A stretch of DNA of 64,000 nucleotides from Macrocystis pyrifera (GCA_031763025.1 JASSKH010000019.1:8080336-8144335), one strand, 5' to 3'. Positions 30,601 to 37,060 are shown, counted from the first letter of the stretch. The notes: generated by a model from the sequence alone, not told the origin. A program made the numbers and translations.

Positions 30601-32917
30601 ATGGGCTTGCTGGATGTCGACGAGTAGAAGAACGGTTTAATGTGAAGAACACATACACACGCTCACACCACAAGTAGGATACTCGTGACAAGCCCTTTCT
30701 TTCAGTTCAGAACTTCTGCAGTCTCCCGTTTCGGATATACACACCACGACTATTAATACAACTGTAGTAATCCCAAAAGTAGTTTGTCCCCTATAAAAAA
30801 CGGGATTGATTGCAGTCCAGTCCTATAAAAGTGCGTGTACGTTCACACCAGGGAATACACAATAATGCTGGAACAACATGTGCCTATCATTATAATACCC
30901 TGGTATTAATAATAGTCTGATACCCCTTTACTATTATTATTGATATTTCTAACTCTGTCCGAAAATAGAAGGAAACATTTTACGAATTCACGTTTCATTT
31001 ATGTATCAAGTTTCAATATGGTTCTTACATTTTTTTTTTTGTTTGCGTCCAGACTGACTGGTAAAATATTTCGGCGCGAGTCAATGCGAGAACAACTAAC
31101 TATTATTTTTAATAGTACCTGAAGAACAGCAGAAAGTACAACAGCATCACACACCAAGCATCCGAGCAGTGTACACAGCAGCAGCACCTGTACGCACACT
31201 CATCTTGCAGTGCAGCAGTCCACGTGGCAACATACGTATAGATATACTGCTGCTGCTTCTATACCCAGTACCACAGAACGTAACATGTCAGTAGTTCACA
31301 AGCGCTGTACACCACACCAATATTCAGTCACAACCTAGTCACAGCTTCGTGCGATGCCCCTCGTCTACGTACTCCGTGTTCTGCTGATTTTTTTTTATTT
31401 TATTTTATTTTTTATCATCACTTTTTACTTTCCAGCCCACTCGCAGGAGGTTTTACCCTCGACGATCTTCTGGACAAGCCGTGGTCACAGGTGTCGTCCC
31501 TTCTCCCCCCCGGTACGTGCCTTTAGTTTTTATCGCGCATAGGGTTCAGCATTCCCACTGCTCGTCGATTTTCATCGAATGTACAGCTAACTCACGCTCT
31601 CGCGCTTTCCGCTAATCAATTTTACGCAAGAAAAAGTCCCTATGCATGAGCATGCACTCGGTGAGACTCGAACTCACGAAATTGATCTTGATAGGCTCGC
31701 GGACCACCTACCAAGCCACCGGGGACGCCGGCTGTCCTTTTGTTAATCATATTATCATATGCACACTGATCGCTATTATAAATAATAATAGCACTATATT
31801 TGCGACAGCGACCATACAGCGCACTGCTGTGTTTTTGTTGGCTGGGGTTGCGTGTTTCGATGTACAGCTGCTGTTGCTGGAGCTGCTGTTTGTGCTGCTG
31901 CTGCTGCTGATAATGCTGCTGCTGATGCTGCTGCTGCTGTTGTGTGCGGCCGTGGCTGCTGCGGTAGCTTGTCTGCTCATCGTGCTGCTGCCGATTATTG
32001 ATTTGTCCGTAAGTGTAAGCATCTTTGGTTCATAAATATCAATATAAAAACGTTTCTTATATATCCGGACAGATTTGGTACCAGGTATACGATATACGAG
32101 TCATCAGGCTGGGTGGGAGTTTTCGTTTAGTTGACCATGTACGAGAGGATCAACGACCACACCAACAAACAGCACAAAATAAGCCATCAGGTCGCCTGAT
32201 GGGGAGAAGAGTGCCACCAACTAAGAGGCCGCTACAGCACGACGTCTGTATATCGATGGAACAACGCTTCGATGCAAATAACACCCGCAGATGCCCCCCC
32301 CTCCCACCCCCCCCCCCCCCCCCCGGCCAAGCTTGCAGCAACAGCGAACCCGAGATGCCTTTCATGGTTGTCGTCTTACGTCGTTACATGGAACCATTTT
32401 TATTATCCGACTCGATATTCATCCATCCAAATTACGCTAATACAAAGGACCAGGTTATACCTGGTATAATAGTGCAAGCACTAACTGGTACGCCGCCAAT
32501 ACTTTTCGAGTCAAGAACAAATGCCACTACTGAACTATACTGCTGTATTACAATTTAATAATAAAAGCCCCTTCCTACCATATTCCAACACAGCAAACAC
32601 AAACTCACTTGTGGGGTCATTGACTCATCCACCAGGATATCCGTCGCCACGCGATTCTTCCTGATATCGAGGAAGCACCCGATAGCGTTTGGGTCAATCG
32701 CTTGTCCCACGATGTGGTCCACAGAATCTCCCTCCGTCCCAGCCAGCCCAAAGTACAGCCCCAGACCGAGCGCCACGAACGCCACAGCCAGTCCGACCCC
32801 GATCACCCGCGGTCTAGTCATCTTGCCCCTGCATCCCCGATCCTCGCTGCCCCATATTTGCGTGTCGGGTGCCTGTGGGTCAGCGTCCGAACTGTCCGTG
32901 GGCTGTATACTCGCCAT
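145..32917 (-). CDS. Membrane-anchored WSC-domain protein with beta-helix start, probable mannuronan C5-epimerase (5' part of gene)
   Basis: I assembled six exons: join of 32609-32917, 24392-24474, 4906-5024, 4550-4660, 1681-1964 and 145-285 on the minus strand, continuing off the left edge. Every junction is GT-AG and phase-consistent (0, 2, 1, 1, 0, then 0), giving 349 residues without a stop. Order: acidic cytosolic tail (1-37), one hydrophobic anchor (about 38-59), a full WSC domain (about 79-170) with eight cysteines (81, 105, 109, 130, 132, 147, 151, 159), a Ser/Pro/Ala linker (about 172-189), then a region rich in Asp/Gly turns with strand-like repeats. From memory of the family, this last region (ILDADG, YWLLARD, GRSF, GECRM) resembles the N-terminal part of brown-algal mannuronan C5-epimerases, which turn mannuronate into guluronate in alginate. 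The catalytic part would lie beyond position 1 and is not seen. Inferred topology is type II, in the Golgi or at the cell surface. WSC assignment is firm; epimerase assignment is moderate. A beta-helix adhesin or other polysaccharide-active protein is the alternative. Confidence 0.72.
907..1013 (+). mobile_element. Family A MITE
   Basis: The left end is eroded (starts TTTCGGGGG) and the right end is intact, closing CCCCCGTAA then TA. Confidence 0.88.
1093..1321 (-). mobile_element. Family A MITE, outer copy split by another copy
   Basis: The left arm (1093-1130) and right arm (about 1251-1321) belong to one minus-oriented element. The break falls after the ACCAATTATTG motif, the same internal site used at 11.54 kb. 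Confidence 0.8.
1131..1250 (+). mobile_element. Family A MITE nested in the copy at 1093-1321
   Basis: A complete element in opposite orientation to its host copy. The right end reads CCCCCGTGACA instead of GTAATA. Confidence 0.85.
1681..1964 (-). CDS. Exon 5: first beta-helix-like segment
   Basis: The 284-nt exon lies between CGCCAG|ACCTCG and ACGAAG|GTGAGA and encodes residues 209-302. Features: GDLYILDADGE, GDPTGYWLLARDLRI, DGVTLYVHG, DADILRIQSNG and a closing Gly-rich strand. Short hydrophobic strands alternate with Asp/Gly turns, as in right-handed parallel beta-helices. Third codon positions are strongly G/C, unlike the surrounding introns. Confidence 0.88.
2099..2142. repeat. G tracts
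   Basis: Two adjacent near-pure G runs broken by TC and A, then family F sequence. Confidence 0.9.
2385..2493 (+). mobile_element. Family A MITE
   Basis: Complete with TATTACGGGGG and CCCCCCATAATA ends; it lies directly between a family F fragment and a G tract. Confidence 0.9.
2514..2551. repeat. G tract
   Basis: 38 consecutive G or nearly so, between two MITEs. Confidence 0.9.
2575..2683 (+). mobile_element. Family A MITE
   Basis: Complete; preceded by a duplicated 14-nt terminus (TTATTACGGGGGTC) at 2559-2573. Confidence 0.88.
2872..2987 (-). mobile_element. Family A MITE carrying a TTAA-type scar
   Basis: Complete, but the arm reads CCATATTAATAGTAAATAGG where other copies read CCATAGTAAATAGG: a 6-nt gain that converts TA into TATTAATA (2887-2894). 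Confidence 0.9.
2990..3170 (-). repeat. Family K repeat
   Basis: CTCATCGATTCCCACTTCATGAT and GACCTAGCTCCTTGTTGCCG correspond to diverged blocks at 19.37-19.64 and 22.63-22.93 kb. Confidence 0.55.
3172..3285 (+). mobile_element. Degenerate family A MITE
   Basis: The arms are recognisable but many substitutions are present (GGGGGGCATACTAAATACG). Confidence 0.65.
3295..3404 (-). mobile_element. Family A MITE
   Basis: Complete, with CGTAGTA at the right end. Confidence 0.88.
4550..4660 (-). CDS. Exon 4: proline/serine linker and start of the catalytic-side domain
   Basis: The 111-nt exon lies between ATGCAG|GTGTGG and ACGATGT|GTGAGT. Residues 172-188 form a low-complexity linker (ASSPAPAPTPGSSGG), typical between a WSC module and an enzyme domain. 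Residues 189-207 begin KIPTSCERVADV. An earlier GTGACC at 4568 could serve as donor but would break phase with exon 5; the chosen GTGAGT donor keeps it, with a split Tyr codon. Confidence 0.85.
4906..5024 (-). CDS. Exon 3: C-terminal half of the WSC domain
   Basis: The 119-nt exon lies between GGCAG|GTGTGC and ATCG|GTGAGT and encodes residues 132-170 plus one base. It starts CAAED, completing a WC pair with the split Trp codon of exon 2. It contains NCDYPCPGD and LICGGYLGF, the hallmark end of WSC domains. It joins exon 4 across an ordinary 245-bp intron (4661-4905), in contrast to the 19.4-kb intron on its 5' side. Confidence 0.92.
5057..5083. repeat. G tract
   Basis: A pure G run 33 nt upstream (sense strand) of the acceptor of exon 3, so a C run near the branch-point region of the intron. 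Confidence 0.9.
5085..5290 (+). repeat. Family F short units
   Basis: Two TACTCATTTGTTGC...GTCATTTGACC...CGCATCCC units, each immediately after a G tract. Confidence 0.75.
5315..5455 (+). repeat. Family F fragment
   Basis: From TCATTATCATGCATGGCGG to GCGCGAGGCGCCGTGAGGTG, preceded by a G-rich run. Confidence 0.75.
5975..6160. repeat. CAG/CATCAC microsatellite
   Basis: CAGCAT and CAG units followed by GGC and CAG units; open in several frames purely because of the triplet structure. Confidence 0.9.
6160..6340 (+). other. Non-repetitive open stretch after the CAG run, unassigned
   Basis: One frame reads MPWGGRAFLLLWVLLVS, which resembles a signal peptide, and continues about 45 codons to a stop. 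It lies inside intron 2 on the opposite strand with no other support. Confidence 0.15.
6742..6850 (+). mobile_element. Family A MITE
   Basis: Complete, with TA on both sides of TTACGGGGG and CCCCCGTAA. Confidence 0.9.
7498..7608 (+). mobile_element. Family A MITE, diverged
   Basis: The left arm has GGGGAAACATAGC and the centre has an expanded T run. Confidence 0.8.
7684..7930 (+). mobile_element. Family N retroposon-like repeat
   Basis: GGTGGATGATATGGAGGGATG begins a body matching 54187-54430 in reverse. It ends with the shared tail TTGTCGGATGGCAAGCATAA and TAAT. Confidence 0.72.
8800..8859 (-). mobile_element. Family A MITE fragment
   Basis: Only the right half remains, ending GGTCCCCCGTAAA. 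Confidence 0.65.
9025..9137 (-). mobile_element. Family A MITE
   Basis: Complete; the right arm has an extra GT (CTATGTGTACCCCCG). Confidence 0.88.
10250..10830 (+). repeat. Family F long repeat, with an empty MITE site
   Basis: Matches 39780-40290 over most of its length: CATGGCCGTAGTC, GCATCCCTACAATGCCGGG, GGTTTTCACCGACCAGGCAG, GAACCGCT and GTGCCTTACCATA blocks. A single TA at 10436-10437 is the unoccupied version of the 60.87-kb MITE site. Confidence 0.8.
11504..11716 (-). mobile_element. Family A MITE, outer copy split by another copy
   Basis: The host element is interrupted at its internal TTGT-TA-GTAAAA site. The two halves rejoin exactly if the inner copy and one TA are removed. Confidence 0.88.
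11542..11650 (+). mobile_element. Family A MITE nested in the copy at 11504-11716
   Basis: Complete, with TA flanks. The flanks TTGT and GTAAAA are contiguous around a single TA in unsplit copies, so this insertion proves a TA target duplication. Confidence 0.93.
11720..12255. repeat. GC-rich island with degenerate CGAGGTTCCGCC repeats
   Basis: At 12040-12180 units such as CCGAGGTTCCGCCGAGTTTC recur about seven times with variation. Long frames are open on both strands, up to 195 codons, and read as Arg-rich repeats. No start context, splice site or family. Confidence 0.6.
13317..13428 (+). mobile_element. Family A MITE
   Basis: Diverged right arm (TTCCTAGGGTCCTCCGTAA). Confidence 0.82.
13587..13695 (-). 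mobile_element. Family A MITE
   Basis: Complete; the left end has TATTGCGGGGG. Confidence 0.9.
14485..14645 (-). mobile_element. Family C retroposon-like repeat
   Basis: Read on the minus strand it ends TTTTGTCAGAAGGCAAGCATAA then TAAT repeats. Compared with the 43.5-kb copy, GCGTAGATG has become GCGTATAATAGATG, a TA-TAA-TA gain. Confidence 0.75.
14936..14966. repeat. G tract
   Basis: Pure G run after a doubled CCTTAAGTTG; not associated with family F. Confidence 0.9.
15415..15528 (-). mobile_element. Family A MITE
   Basis: Complete with small insertions (ACCATGTAGG in the arm). Confidence 0.85.
15799..15850. repeat. G tract
   Basis: G run with one AGACC interruption. Confidence 0.9.
16223..16318. 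mobile_element. Family B foldback element
   Basis: Inverted arms TAGTGCCGCAGTCCCG...CGGGACTGCGGTACTA surround GGGGACAAA/TTTGTCCCC and a short centre, so the whole unit can fold into a hairpin. This is among the best-preserved copies. Confidence 0.85.
16659..17001 (+). mobile_element. Family G SINE with tRNA-like head and A-rich tail
   Basis: A-box-like TGGCTTGGTAGG (16672-16683) and B-box-like GGTTCAAGTCTC (16716-16727) are about 44 nt apart, with a T-arm-like stem GTGGG...CTCAC. The body continues to GGAAAGTAAAAGTGATGAT and an A-rich tail. The head does not form a full tRNA acceptor stem, so it is tRNA-derived and not a tRNA gene. Confidence 0.72.
18169..18286 (-). mobile_element. Family A MITE
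   Basis: Complete but diverged in the centre (AGATACGTATATAGG). Confidence 0.85.
18546..18672. mobile_element. Family B foldback element, rearranged
   Basis: Extra arm pieces (GGCTGCAGTCCCC and GGACTGCAG) are duplicated at the left. Confidence 0.75.
19370..19640 (-). repeat. Family K repeat with GATCTGT units
   Basis: Contains several GATCTGT/GATCTAG units and ATCATCGATTCCGCCGTCTCG, matching the 3.0- and 22.6-kb regions. Confidence 0.6.
19912..20019. mobile_element. Family B foldback element
   Basis: ACTGCCGTCCCGTTTTGGGG pairs with the right arm, which is partly duplicated. Confidence 0.78.
20158..20275. mobile_element. Family B foldback element, diverged
   Basis: CACTGTCCCGTTTCGAGAAGG is followed by ACAAACTACC and CCCCCCAAAACGG. 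Confidence 0.65.
20318..20440 (-). mobile_element. Family E fragment with AGT-type tail
   Basis: (AGT)n at 20318-20343 directly borders TTTGCCATCCGACAACATGG and CGTTGATCACTC. Confidence 0.65.
20829..20936 (+). mobile_element. Family A MITE with scar at its target duplication
   Basis: Complete. Its right-hand TA is followed by TTAATA, so a TATTAATA word (20935-20942) overlaps the TSD. Confidence 0.9.
21061..21170 (+). mobile_element. Family A MITE
   Basis: Complete; it begins TACTACGGGGG. Confidence 0.88.
21204..21417 (-). mobile_element. Composite of rearranged family A MITEs with a TTAA-type scar
   Basis: At least two partial copies are fused. At 21247-21254 the internal site reads TGT-TATTAATA-GTAAAA, where other copies read TTGT-TA-GTAAAA. 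This is the same site that is occupied by a whole element at 11542. Confidence 0.8.
21530..21695 (+). mobile_element. Family G SINE, headless copy
   Basis: The body from GATGAAAATCGACGAG to GGCTTGTCCAGAATG matches the middle of the 16.66-kb copy. A TATTAATA word (21616) interrupts GTAACACAGG...GTACCGGG. Confidence 0.65.
21943..22060 (+). mobile_element. Family A MITE carrying a TTAA-type scar
   Basis: Complete. TTTTTACTATTAATAACAAA replaces the usual TTTTTACTAACAAA, again a gain of TTAATA at a TA. Confidence 0.9.
22392..22500 (+). mobile_element. Family A MITE, near-consensus
   Basis: Perfect TA flanks and the least diverged sequence here, along with the copy at 46169. Confidence 0.92.
22630..22930 (-). 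repeat. Family K repeat
   Basis: GATCTAGATCATTCCAGG, TTAGCTCATGTTGCCGGG and a run of GATCTGTCTGTCTC. Confidence 0.55.
23025..23170 (-). mobile_element. Family E retroposon-like repeat
   Basis: TTATTATTATTAACATTAGG precedes CTTGCCATCCGACAATG, the reverse of the shared tail. The body includes TTCCTGAAAGAAG, ACCCGG and CACAAGGTCTATCT. Confidence 0.75.
23276..23398 (-). mobile_element. Family A MITE with extra insertion
   Basis: Near the right arm, ACCATGTGTACAACAGTAGTAG replaces the usual ACCGTAG; this resembles the recurrent TACAGCAGTA words. Confidence 0.82.
24152..24261 (-). mobile_element. Family A MITE
   Basis: Complete; it lies between a family D end fragment and the long G tract next to exon 2. 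Confidence 0.9.
24298..24357. repeat. G tract next to WSC exon 2
   Basis: About 50 uninterrupted G. On the sense strand it is a C tract starting 35 nt after the exon 2 donor. Confidence 0.92.
24392..24474 (-). CDS. Exon 2: middle of the WSC domain
   Basis: This 83-nt exon is too short for ORF finding. It sits between TTCAG|ATATGC and TGCTG|GTGAGC. It reads ICNDYC at the start and IEC plus two bases of Trp at the end (residues 104-131), with GSTYAYYTLQWG between. That is the Cys-x3-Cys and aromatic centre expected between the exon 1 and exon 3 halves of the WSC domain. It enters in phase 0, as exon 1 leaves, and exits in phase 2, as exon 3 needs. A long C tract (sense strand) begins 35 nt downstream of its 5' splice site. 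Confidence 0.9.
24540..25030. repeat. GTT/GGT-rich cryptic microsatellite
   Basis: About 490 nt of GGTGTTGGTGGTGAT-like units with no fixed period. Confidence 0.88.
25130..25320 (-). mobile_element. Family E retroposon-like repeat
   Basis: Same order of blocks as at 23025, extended to GCGATACTCTATCC. Confidence 0.75.
25683..25778. mobile_element. Family B foldback element
   Basis: Arms GGACTGCAATCCCGTTTTGG and CAAGCGGGACTGCCGTCC. Confidence 0.8.
27165..27370 (-). mobile_element. Family E retroposon-like repeat
   Basis: Tail TTAATATCATTATG, then GCTTGCCATCCGACAACG and the common body. Confidence 0.75.
27528..27755. repeat. AGT triplet microsatellite
   Basis: About 75 AGT units with scattered GGT, ACT and AGC variants; source of the poly-Leu/poly-Val frames. 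Confidence 0.95.
28168..28279 (-). mobile_element. Family A MITE
   Basis: Diverged (GGTACCGTAGTGAAAAGG). It abuts a TACCTGGTA word at 28161, and is the only copy in intron 1. Confidence 0.85.
29280..29660 (-). repeat. Family D repeat, partial
   Basis: Shares TTCACATTAAACCGTTC, CATCCAGCAAGCCC and the TACATACGCCAGTAACC block with the copies at 29.94 and 34.66 kb. It breaks off near CAAAATGGACGTC. Confidence 0.78.
29940..30660 (+). repeat. Family D dispersed repeat, about 700 bp
   Basis: Aligns in reverse with 34.66-35.34 kb. Its open frames are T/TTC-rich hydrophobic strings and not convincing proteins. This copy holds ACATACCGGTACCG where the other has ACATACCGAAC. Confidence 0.8.
30710..30828. 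mobile_element. Family B foldback element with scar
   Basis: The arms are recognisable; the centre carries TATTAATA at 30751-30758. Confidence 0.7.
31388..31738 (-). mobile_element. Family G SINE with tRNA-like head and A-rich tail
   Basis: Reverse-oriented copy of the 16.66-kb element. The B-box-like region lies at 31661-31677 (GTGAG TTCGAGT CTCAC when read on this strand), the A-box-like region near 31709-31720, and an AAAAT-rich tail at 31388-31410. Confidence 0.75.
31868..31975. repeat. CTG microsatellite
   Basis: CTGCTG units with GATAATG variants. Confidence 0.9.
32609..32917 (-). CDS. Exon 1: start, signal anchor, first WSC strand
   Basis: The exon gives 103 codons. ATG at 32917-32915 opens MASIQPTDSS. 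A polar acidic segment ends in a basic MTRPR, followed by a hydrophobic run at residues 38-59 with Gly/Leu/Val. There is no clear signal-peptidase site, so a type II anchor fits best. Residues 79-103 (IGCFLD ... ESMTPQ) are the canonical opening of a WSC domain. The 5' splice site is CAA|GTGAGT at 32608, phase 0. A splice acceptor (CTAAG) lies 59 nt upstream of the ATG at 32977, so the transcript probably has a spliced leader exon. Confidence 0.85.
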
Positions 32918-32976
32918 GGTGACGCTGATGAGTGGGGTCGAGGGTCCCTTGCGCCCCGAGGCCGCGTCCGGCCGCA
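32918..32976 (-). other. 5' untranslated part of exon 1
   Basis: These 59 nt lie between a pyrimidine-rich acceptor (GCCTCCTAAG) and the ATG at 32917. No in-frame ATG occurs here, so the start at 32917 is the first available in the exon. Confidence 0.5.
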
Positions 32977-33195
32977 CTTAGGAGGCAAAAAAAATAGCCC
33001 ACAGACACCTGACACGCGCTGGAATGTTTTGCGCGGTAGTCGTGGTGGTGGTGGTGGATGGCGTGTTTCGACCGCGTGGGGAGGAGGAGAGGAAGGAGGA
33101 GAAAGTCGGGAGAAAAAGCAGTGCAGGGGACGACACAGCGGCAGCAGTGAGCGGCGTTCTTCGGGCTCTGTGCCTCACGGGTCGTGTGCACTTAC

Positions 33196-33238
33196 TTGAT
33201 GATGCTGCTGGTCTGCGCTCTGAACGCAGGACTCGGGC
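33196..33238 (-). other. Possible non-coding leader exon of the WSC gene
   Basis: The 43-nt segment is bounded by TAGCAG on its 5' side and a strong donor A|GTAAGTG on its 3' side. It is followed 219 nt later by the acceptor before the start-codon exon. It lacks an ATG. It could be an internal leader exon or the end of the first exon; a transcript would decide. Confidence 0.35.
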
Positions 33239-33535
33239 CTGCTACTATTCAATACGACAAAAAAAAGCGGTCCCAAGTTTTTTTGGTGCTTTGTATACTA
33301 AAAGTTGTATAGTGACTAACAGTCCTGGTCCTTTACTGCTGTGCTGCGGGTACAAACTTGAGAATGCAGCAAGCAGCAGCTACAACGCTACAACACAACG
33401 CACGCCGTCCTGCCGGAATTCCCACGGCAACTGAGAACCTCTCTGCTAGTACCCTGCGAATCAGGTCACCGGGCTCAGTGTCCAACAAAAAACAATCTCG
33501 TATCCCCTCCCCCGTGCCCGTCGGACCTCACCAAA

Positions 33536-33670
33536 TAGCTCCTCCGTGATTCGGGGCCTACACAAATATTCCAACCGGGCCTGACTTGTGATTATGTCGT
33601 TGGTGCTGTTGCACGAGAAGGCGAGAAATTGGGCCTTTTCACCGGGCGTCACCACGGAAGGGTCAGGGGG
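33536..33670 (-). other. Coding-like open segment upstream of the WSC gene, unassigned
   Basis: An open minus-strand frame of about 45 codons (reading FSCNSTNDIITSQARLEYL and ITEELFG) ends at a GTGAGG donor-like site. It has no ATG and no convincing acceptor upstream. It may be leader sequence of the WSC gene, an exon of another gene, or chance. Confidence 0.2.
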
Positions 33671-34659
33671 TTATTCGGTATAAATGATTTAATTTTATTG
33701 GCCGAAATACACTGTTATTCGTTTTTGATCAATCATATCCTCTCGTCCGTCGGAATGCCGACGAAAATACGCGAAACTAGTTTCCGTCAGAAGTTTCCGG
33801 GCCCTGCTTGTTTCCCTTGGGGCGGCATCGAAACAGCAGAAAAAAAAAGCTGTCACACATACCAAATCTGTACGAAAATTCAAGAACCTTTTGTCAATTC
33901 ACATCCATATGAAAACGACTCTTATATTAAAGGACAGAAAGGTATGCCACGAAAAAAGAACGGAAAAAAAAATAGCAGTAGTACTGGAAAGGTCAACTTG
34001 ACTTCCTTGATCTATCGTTATATTATGCGAAATCTGATATCATATGATGCCTGTTCGCTGGATGTGCTCTGTCTGGCTGTGGCTGTCACTTGGCAGTTGG
34101 TGTGGGTGGTGGTGGCAGAGGGCAGTGGGGACCCTGCATCCGGTTTTTTGCTGCACAGAGCTTGTCGGACCACATTCAATTTTCAAAATGCAAAAAAAAG
34201 AAAACAAAAAAGAAAGAACATATTGTACAAACAGAGAAGGAGAAAAAGAAGAATGTGAGAGAGAGTGCTAGAAAAAAAACTCGTACAGCAGTATAGTAGT
34301 ATTAATAGTATGTACTATTAATAGTATATATATCATGCGATGGCGAATTTCTATTATTCTAGATGTGAAAAAATAAAAAAATGTTTCTTTTATTCGCGCT
34401 GATTTTTTTCACTTTTTGTCCAAAAAAAATACCACAGCACAAAATACGTGAATTCGTACTTTTTTAATTTACCGTATTAATATCTATTACGTCACAACGG
34501 TTATTATACCGTCAGTCAGTCATGACAGGTGTTGCACCTACGGTAATACAACTAAACTCAATCGTATGATATTATTATAGCCACTACCAGAATATATATT
34601 CCTCGTCTGTGTCTGTGTCTGTGTGTCTGTGTGTGTGTGTGTGTGTGTGTGTTCTTCAC

Positions 34660-35340
34660 ATTAAACCGTTCTTCTACTCGTCGACATCCAGCAAGCCCAG
34701 CGTCCGTGCTGACTCTTCACCTTAGAAAGATACGAGCTCTGTGGTCACAGACTACGACACAGAGAGATAACACACCGTAATGCATTAATAGCCTACGCAA
34801 TACCATGCCTTCGCACTACGTGCGGCCGACACAGCATACATACATGCATACGCCAGTAACCAAAACACACCATAAAGAAAGAGAAGCAACGAAGAAACCA
34901 AACCGAAAAAGAAAAAGAGAAGGAGAAGAATCCCAAATAAATAAATAAAATGGGAAGCCAAAGCTCAGACTCATACTTACCCCGAGCATGAGCCAAAAAG
35001 GACGAGCAAGGGGAAAACGAAACGAGAAGGAAAAAAAGGGAACTACGCATCCCGGTGAACACTTAACTAAGTAAAAAGAGAATTAATGAGTGGGCCAAAA
35101 TACGCTCGACACCCACCCACTACCTGGTATGTAGTATTTCTTTCATAAGGATAAGAAGGGGAAAATATAGGAAAAAGTTAAGTCATGGAAAAAAAATCAA
35201 AGCACCAAGCCAATACATACCGAACGGCCGCAGCAGTTGGCGGTGCGAGTAGCAAAGAAAAGTCCAACCTATTAGTCGGCCTGGTACCTTGCTACCCTAT
35301 CTGCGGTCTCTCTGCTACTCTTCTACCGCGGTTTCCCTTC
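34660..35340 (-). repeat. Family D dispersed repeat, about 700 bp
   Basis: Reverse copy of 29.94-30.66 kb. It carries CCCACTACCTGGTATGTAG where the other copy has CCCACTATGTATA. Confidence 0.8.
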
Positions 35341-36479
35341 TACTCCTCCTGTTCCCCCCCCTGCCCCCATACACTTGTACGGTGTTCCTTCTACCCCTCC
35401 TGCTGTTACCCCTCCCCCCATTCCCTCTAACACTACCTGCAGCGGATGCACGGCGCTCGTACTGAAGGATGGAAGACATTGTCTTTTTACTGTTTTCGTA
35501 GAAGAGGAGAAAGTAAGCTTCTTTGTTGCGAAATAAAACCTCTTAAATTGTAATTATACCGAGACAAACAACAGGAAGAGCACAACAGCCTAAAAAAAAG
35601 CATGTCCCTGGCAGAATTTAATTAACGACGAGAGTGAGAGCGTGCGTCGTGTGCATGCATAAAAATGCGTACGTACGTATGATACTACGTTCAAAGTTTG
35701 TACACAAGAATTCTACAATCGAGGGACCGCACACGCATACATACATACGCAGAGAAAAAACTAAACAGTATACATACGTATGGCCTCTCTGATTGGTTCA
35801 AAATTGGCCACAATCAGATGGAAGCTATTATAGACAGAGTAGACAAAATCTGGTAGACCCTGACCAATTAGAGCCAAAATCAGTTACGATGTCAGTCTGG
35901 CCAATAGCAGCGCTCCTGGCGTGTGATTTGCACTTGTTTTTATAAATTTTGAAGTACGTCGGCTGTGAGTTCGACTGATTAAATAGTTGATACTCAACTT
36001 TTGTACTTGTTTCTATGAAGAGTATGTAACTGATTTTGGCCAGAACGTGGCAAGGTATACCTGATTTTGGCCAAAATGAACACATAATAATATATACACA
36101 AAAACAAAATACCCAGCAGTATTAATGATAATAGCATAAAAAACATACGTACGATATAAATACTTACTGTACGTAAGAACATTGTCTTGAAAACAAGAAA
36201 TACGACGACAAGTGGCAATTTGTTGGGCCTTCTGCGAGAAAGAAAACCAAGATTAAAAAAATGTAATATCGGAAAAAATGAAAAAGCGGTGAGATCGAAA
36301 TAAACTCCCTCGACACTCACATTTATTTGCAAGTATTGGAGGTCAAAACCCTTCTTACAGCCGTTTTGGCACCCCTACCCCCTACCCCCTACCCCCTACC
36401 CCCACCCCCCCGCGCCCCCACTCCCCCAACCACTAGCTCATCACCCATAGGACGACGGCCATTCATGACATAAGAGTAT

Positions 36480-36760
36480 ACCCCCTTACCCGACGTGCTC
36501 TGTCCCGGCATTGTAGGGATGCGAGGGTCTATGGTCACACGACTACGGCCATGCATGACGTAGGAGTACCCCTCCCCCCCCCCTCCCCTCCCTCCTGCTC
36601 CTCACGGCGCTTCGCGCTTGGTGCCATCAATGTCTGCCTGGTCGGTGAAAACCCGACGCGCTCCGTCCCAGCATTGTAGGGATGCGAGGGTCTATGGCCA
36701 TACGACTACGACCATGCATGATGATAATGAGTACACTCCCCCCCCCCCCCCCCTCCCTCC
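36480..36760 (-). repeat. Family F fragments, two tandem reverse copies
   Basis: Two units each end in a C tract; on the minus strand the G tract precedes TACTC and CATGCATGG. Confidence 0.75.
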
Positions 36761-37060
36761 CCCCGCCCCGACCCCCTCACCCTCCCCTTTGTTACGCCCC
36801 CCGCTACCCACCCCGCACCCCCGCTCCCTAGCCCCGAACCCGCCAACACCCAGCCCGACCACAGCCCACCCACCCACCCACCCGTCCCTAGCTCCTTACC
36901 CCACCAGGAGACGTAACAACCACCAGCAGCTCCATCACCCCCCGCGCCCAGCCCCCGCGTAACCCCCCTCTATCCCCCTCTTCCCGCAAAGCCCCTACCC
37001 CCCCACCCAATATCCTCACTCCTTAACTCCTGACCCATCAACACCCGACCCGGCCACCTC

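Larger units (their letters stand above)
24475..32608 (-). other. Intron 1 of the WSC gene, about 8.1 kb
   Basis: It holds a GTT/GGT-rich block (24.54-25.03 kb), a 220-bp AGT microsatellite (27.53-27.75 kb), family B, D, E and G copies and a CTG microsatellite (31.87-31.97 kb). Only one family A MITE is present (28168), but many TATTAATA words. A 177-codon plus-strand frame at 32025-32558 is judged fortuitous. Confidence 0.75.

Noticed and set aside
29940-30660. Hydrophobic protein-coding gene in family D (about 100-codon frames rich in Phe and Leu)
   Set aside because: The frame differs between copies and reflects T/TTC-rich repeat sequence. No copy keeps a full frame.
32025-32558. Plus-strand frame of 177 codons antisense to intron 1
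   Set aside because: Contains a poly-Pro run from a C tract and no recognisable domain. It lies wholly in an intron of a better-supported gene.
33629-34258. Plus-strand frame of 209 codons
   Set aside because: Composition is mixed and ends in a Lys-rich run from AAAGAAA sequence. No family, no GC-rich third positions, no splice context.
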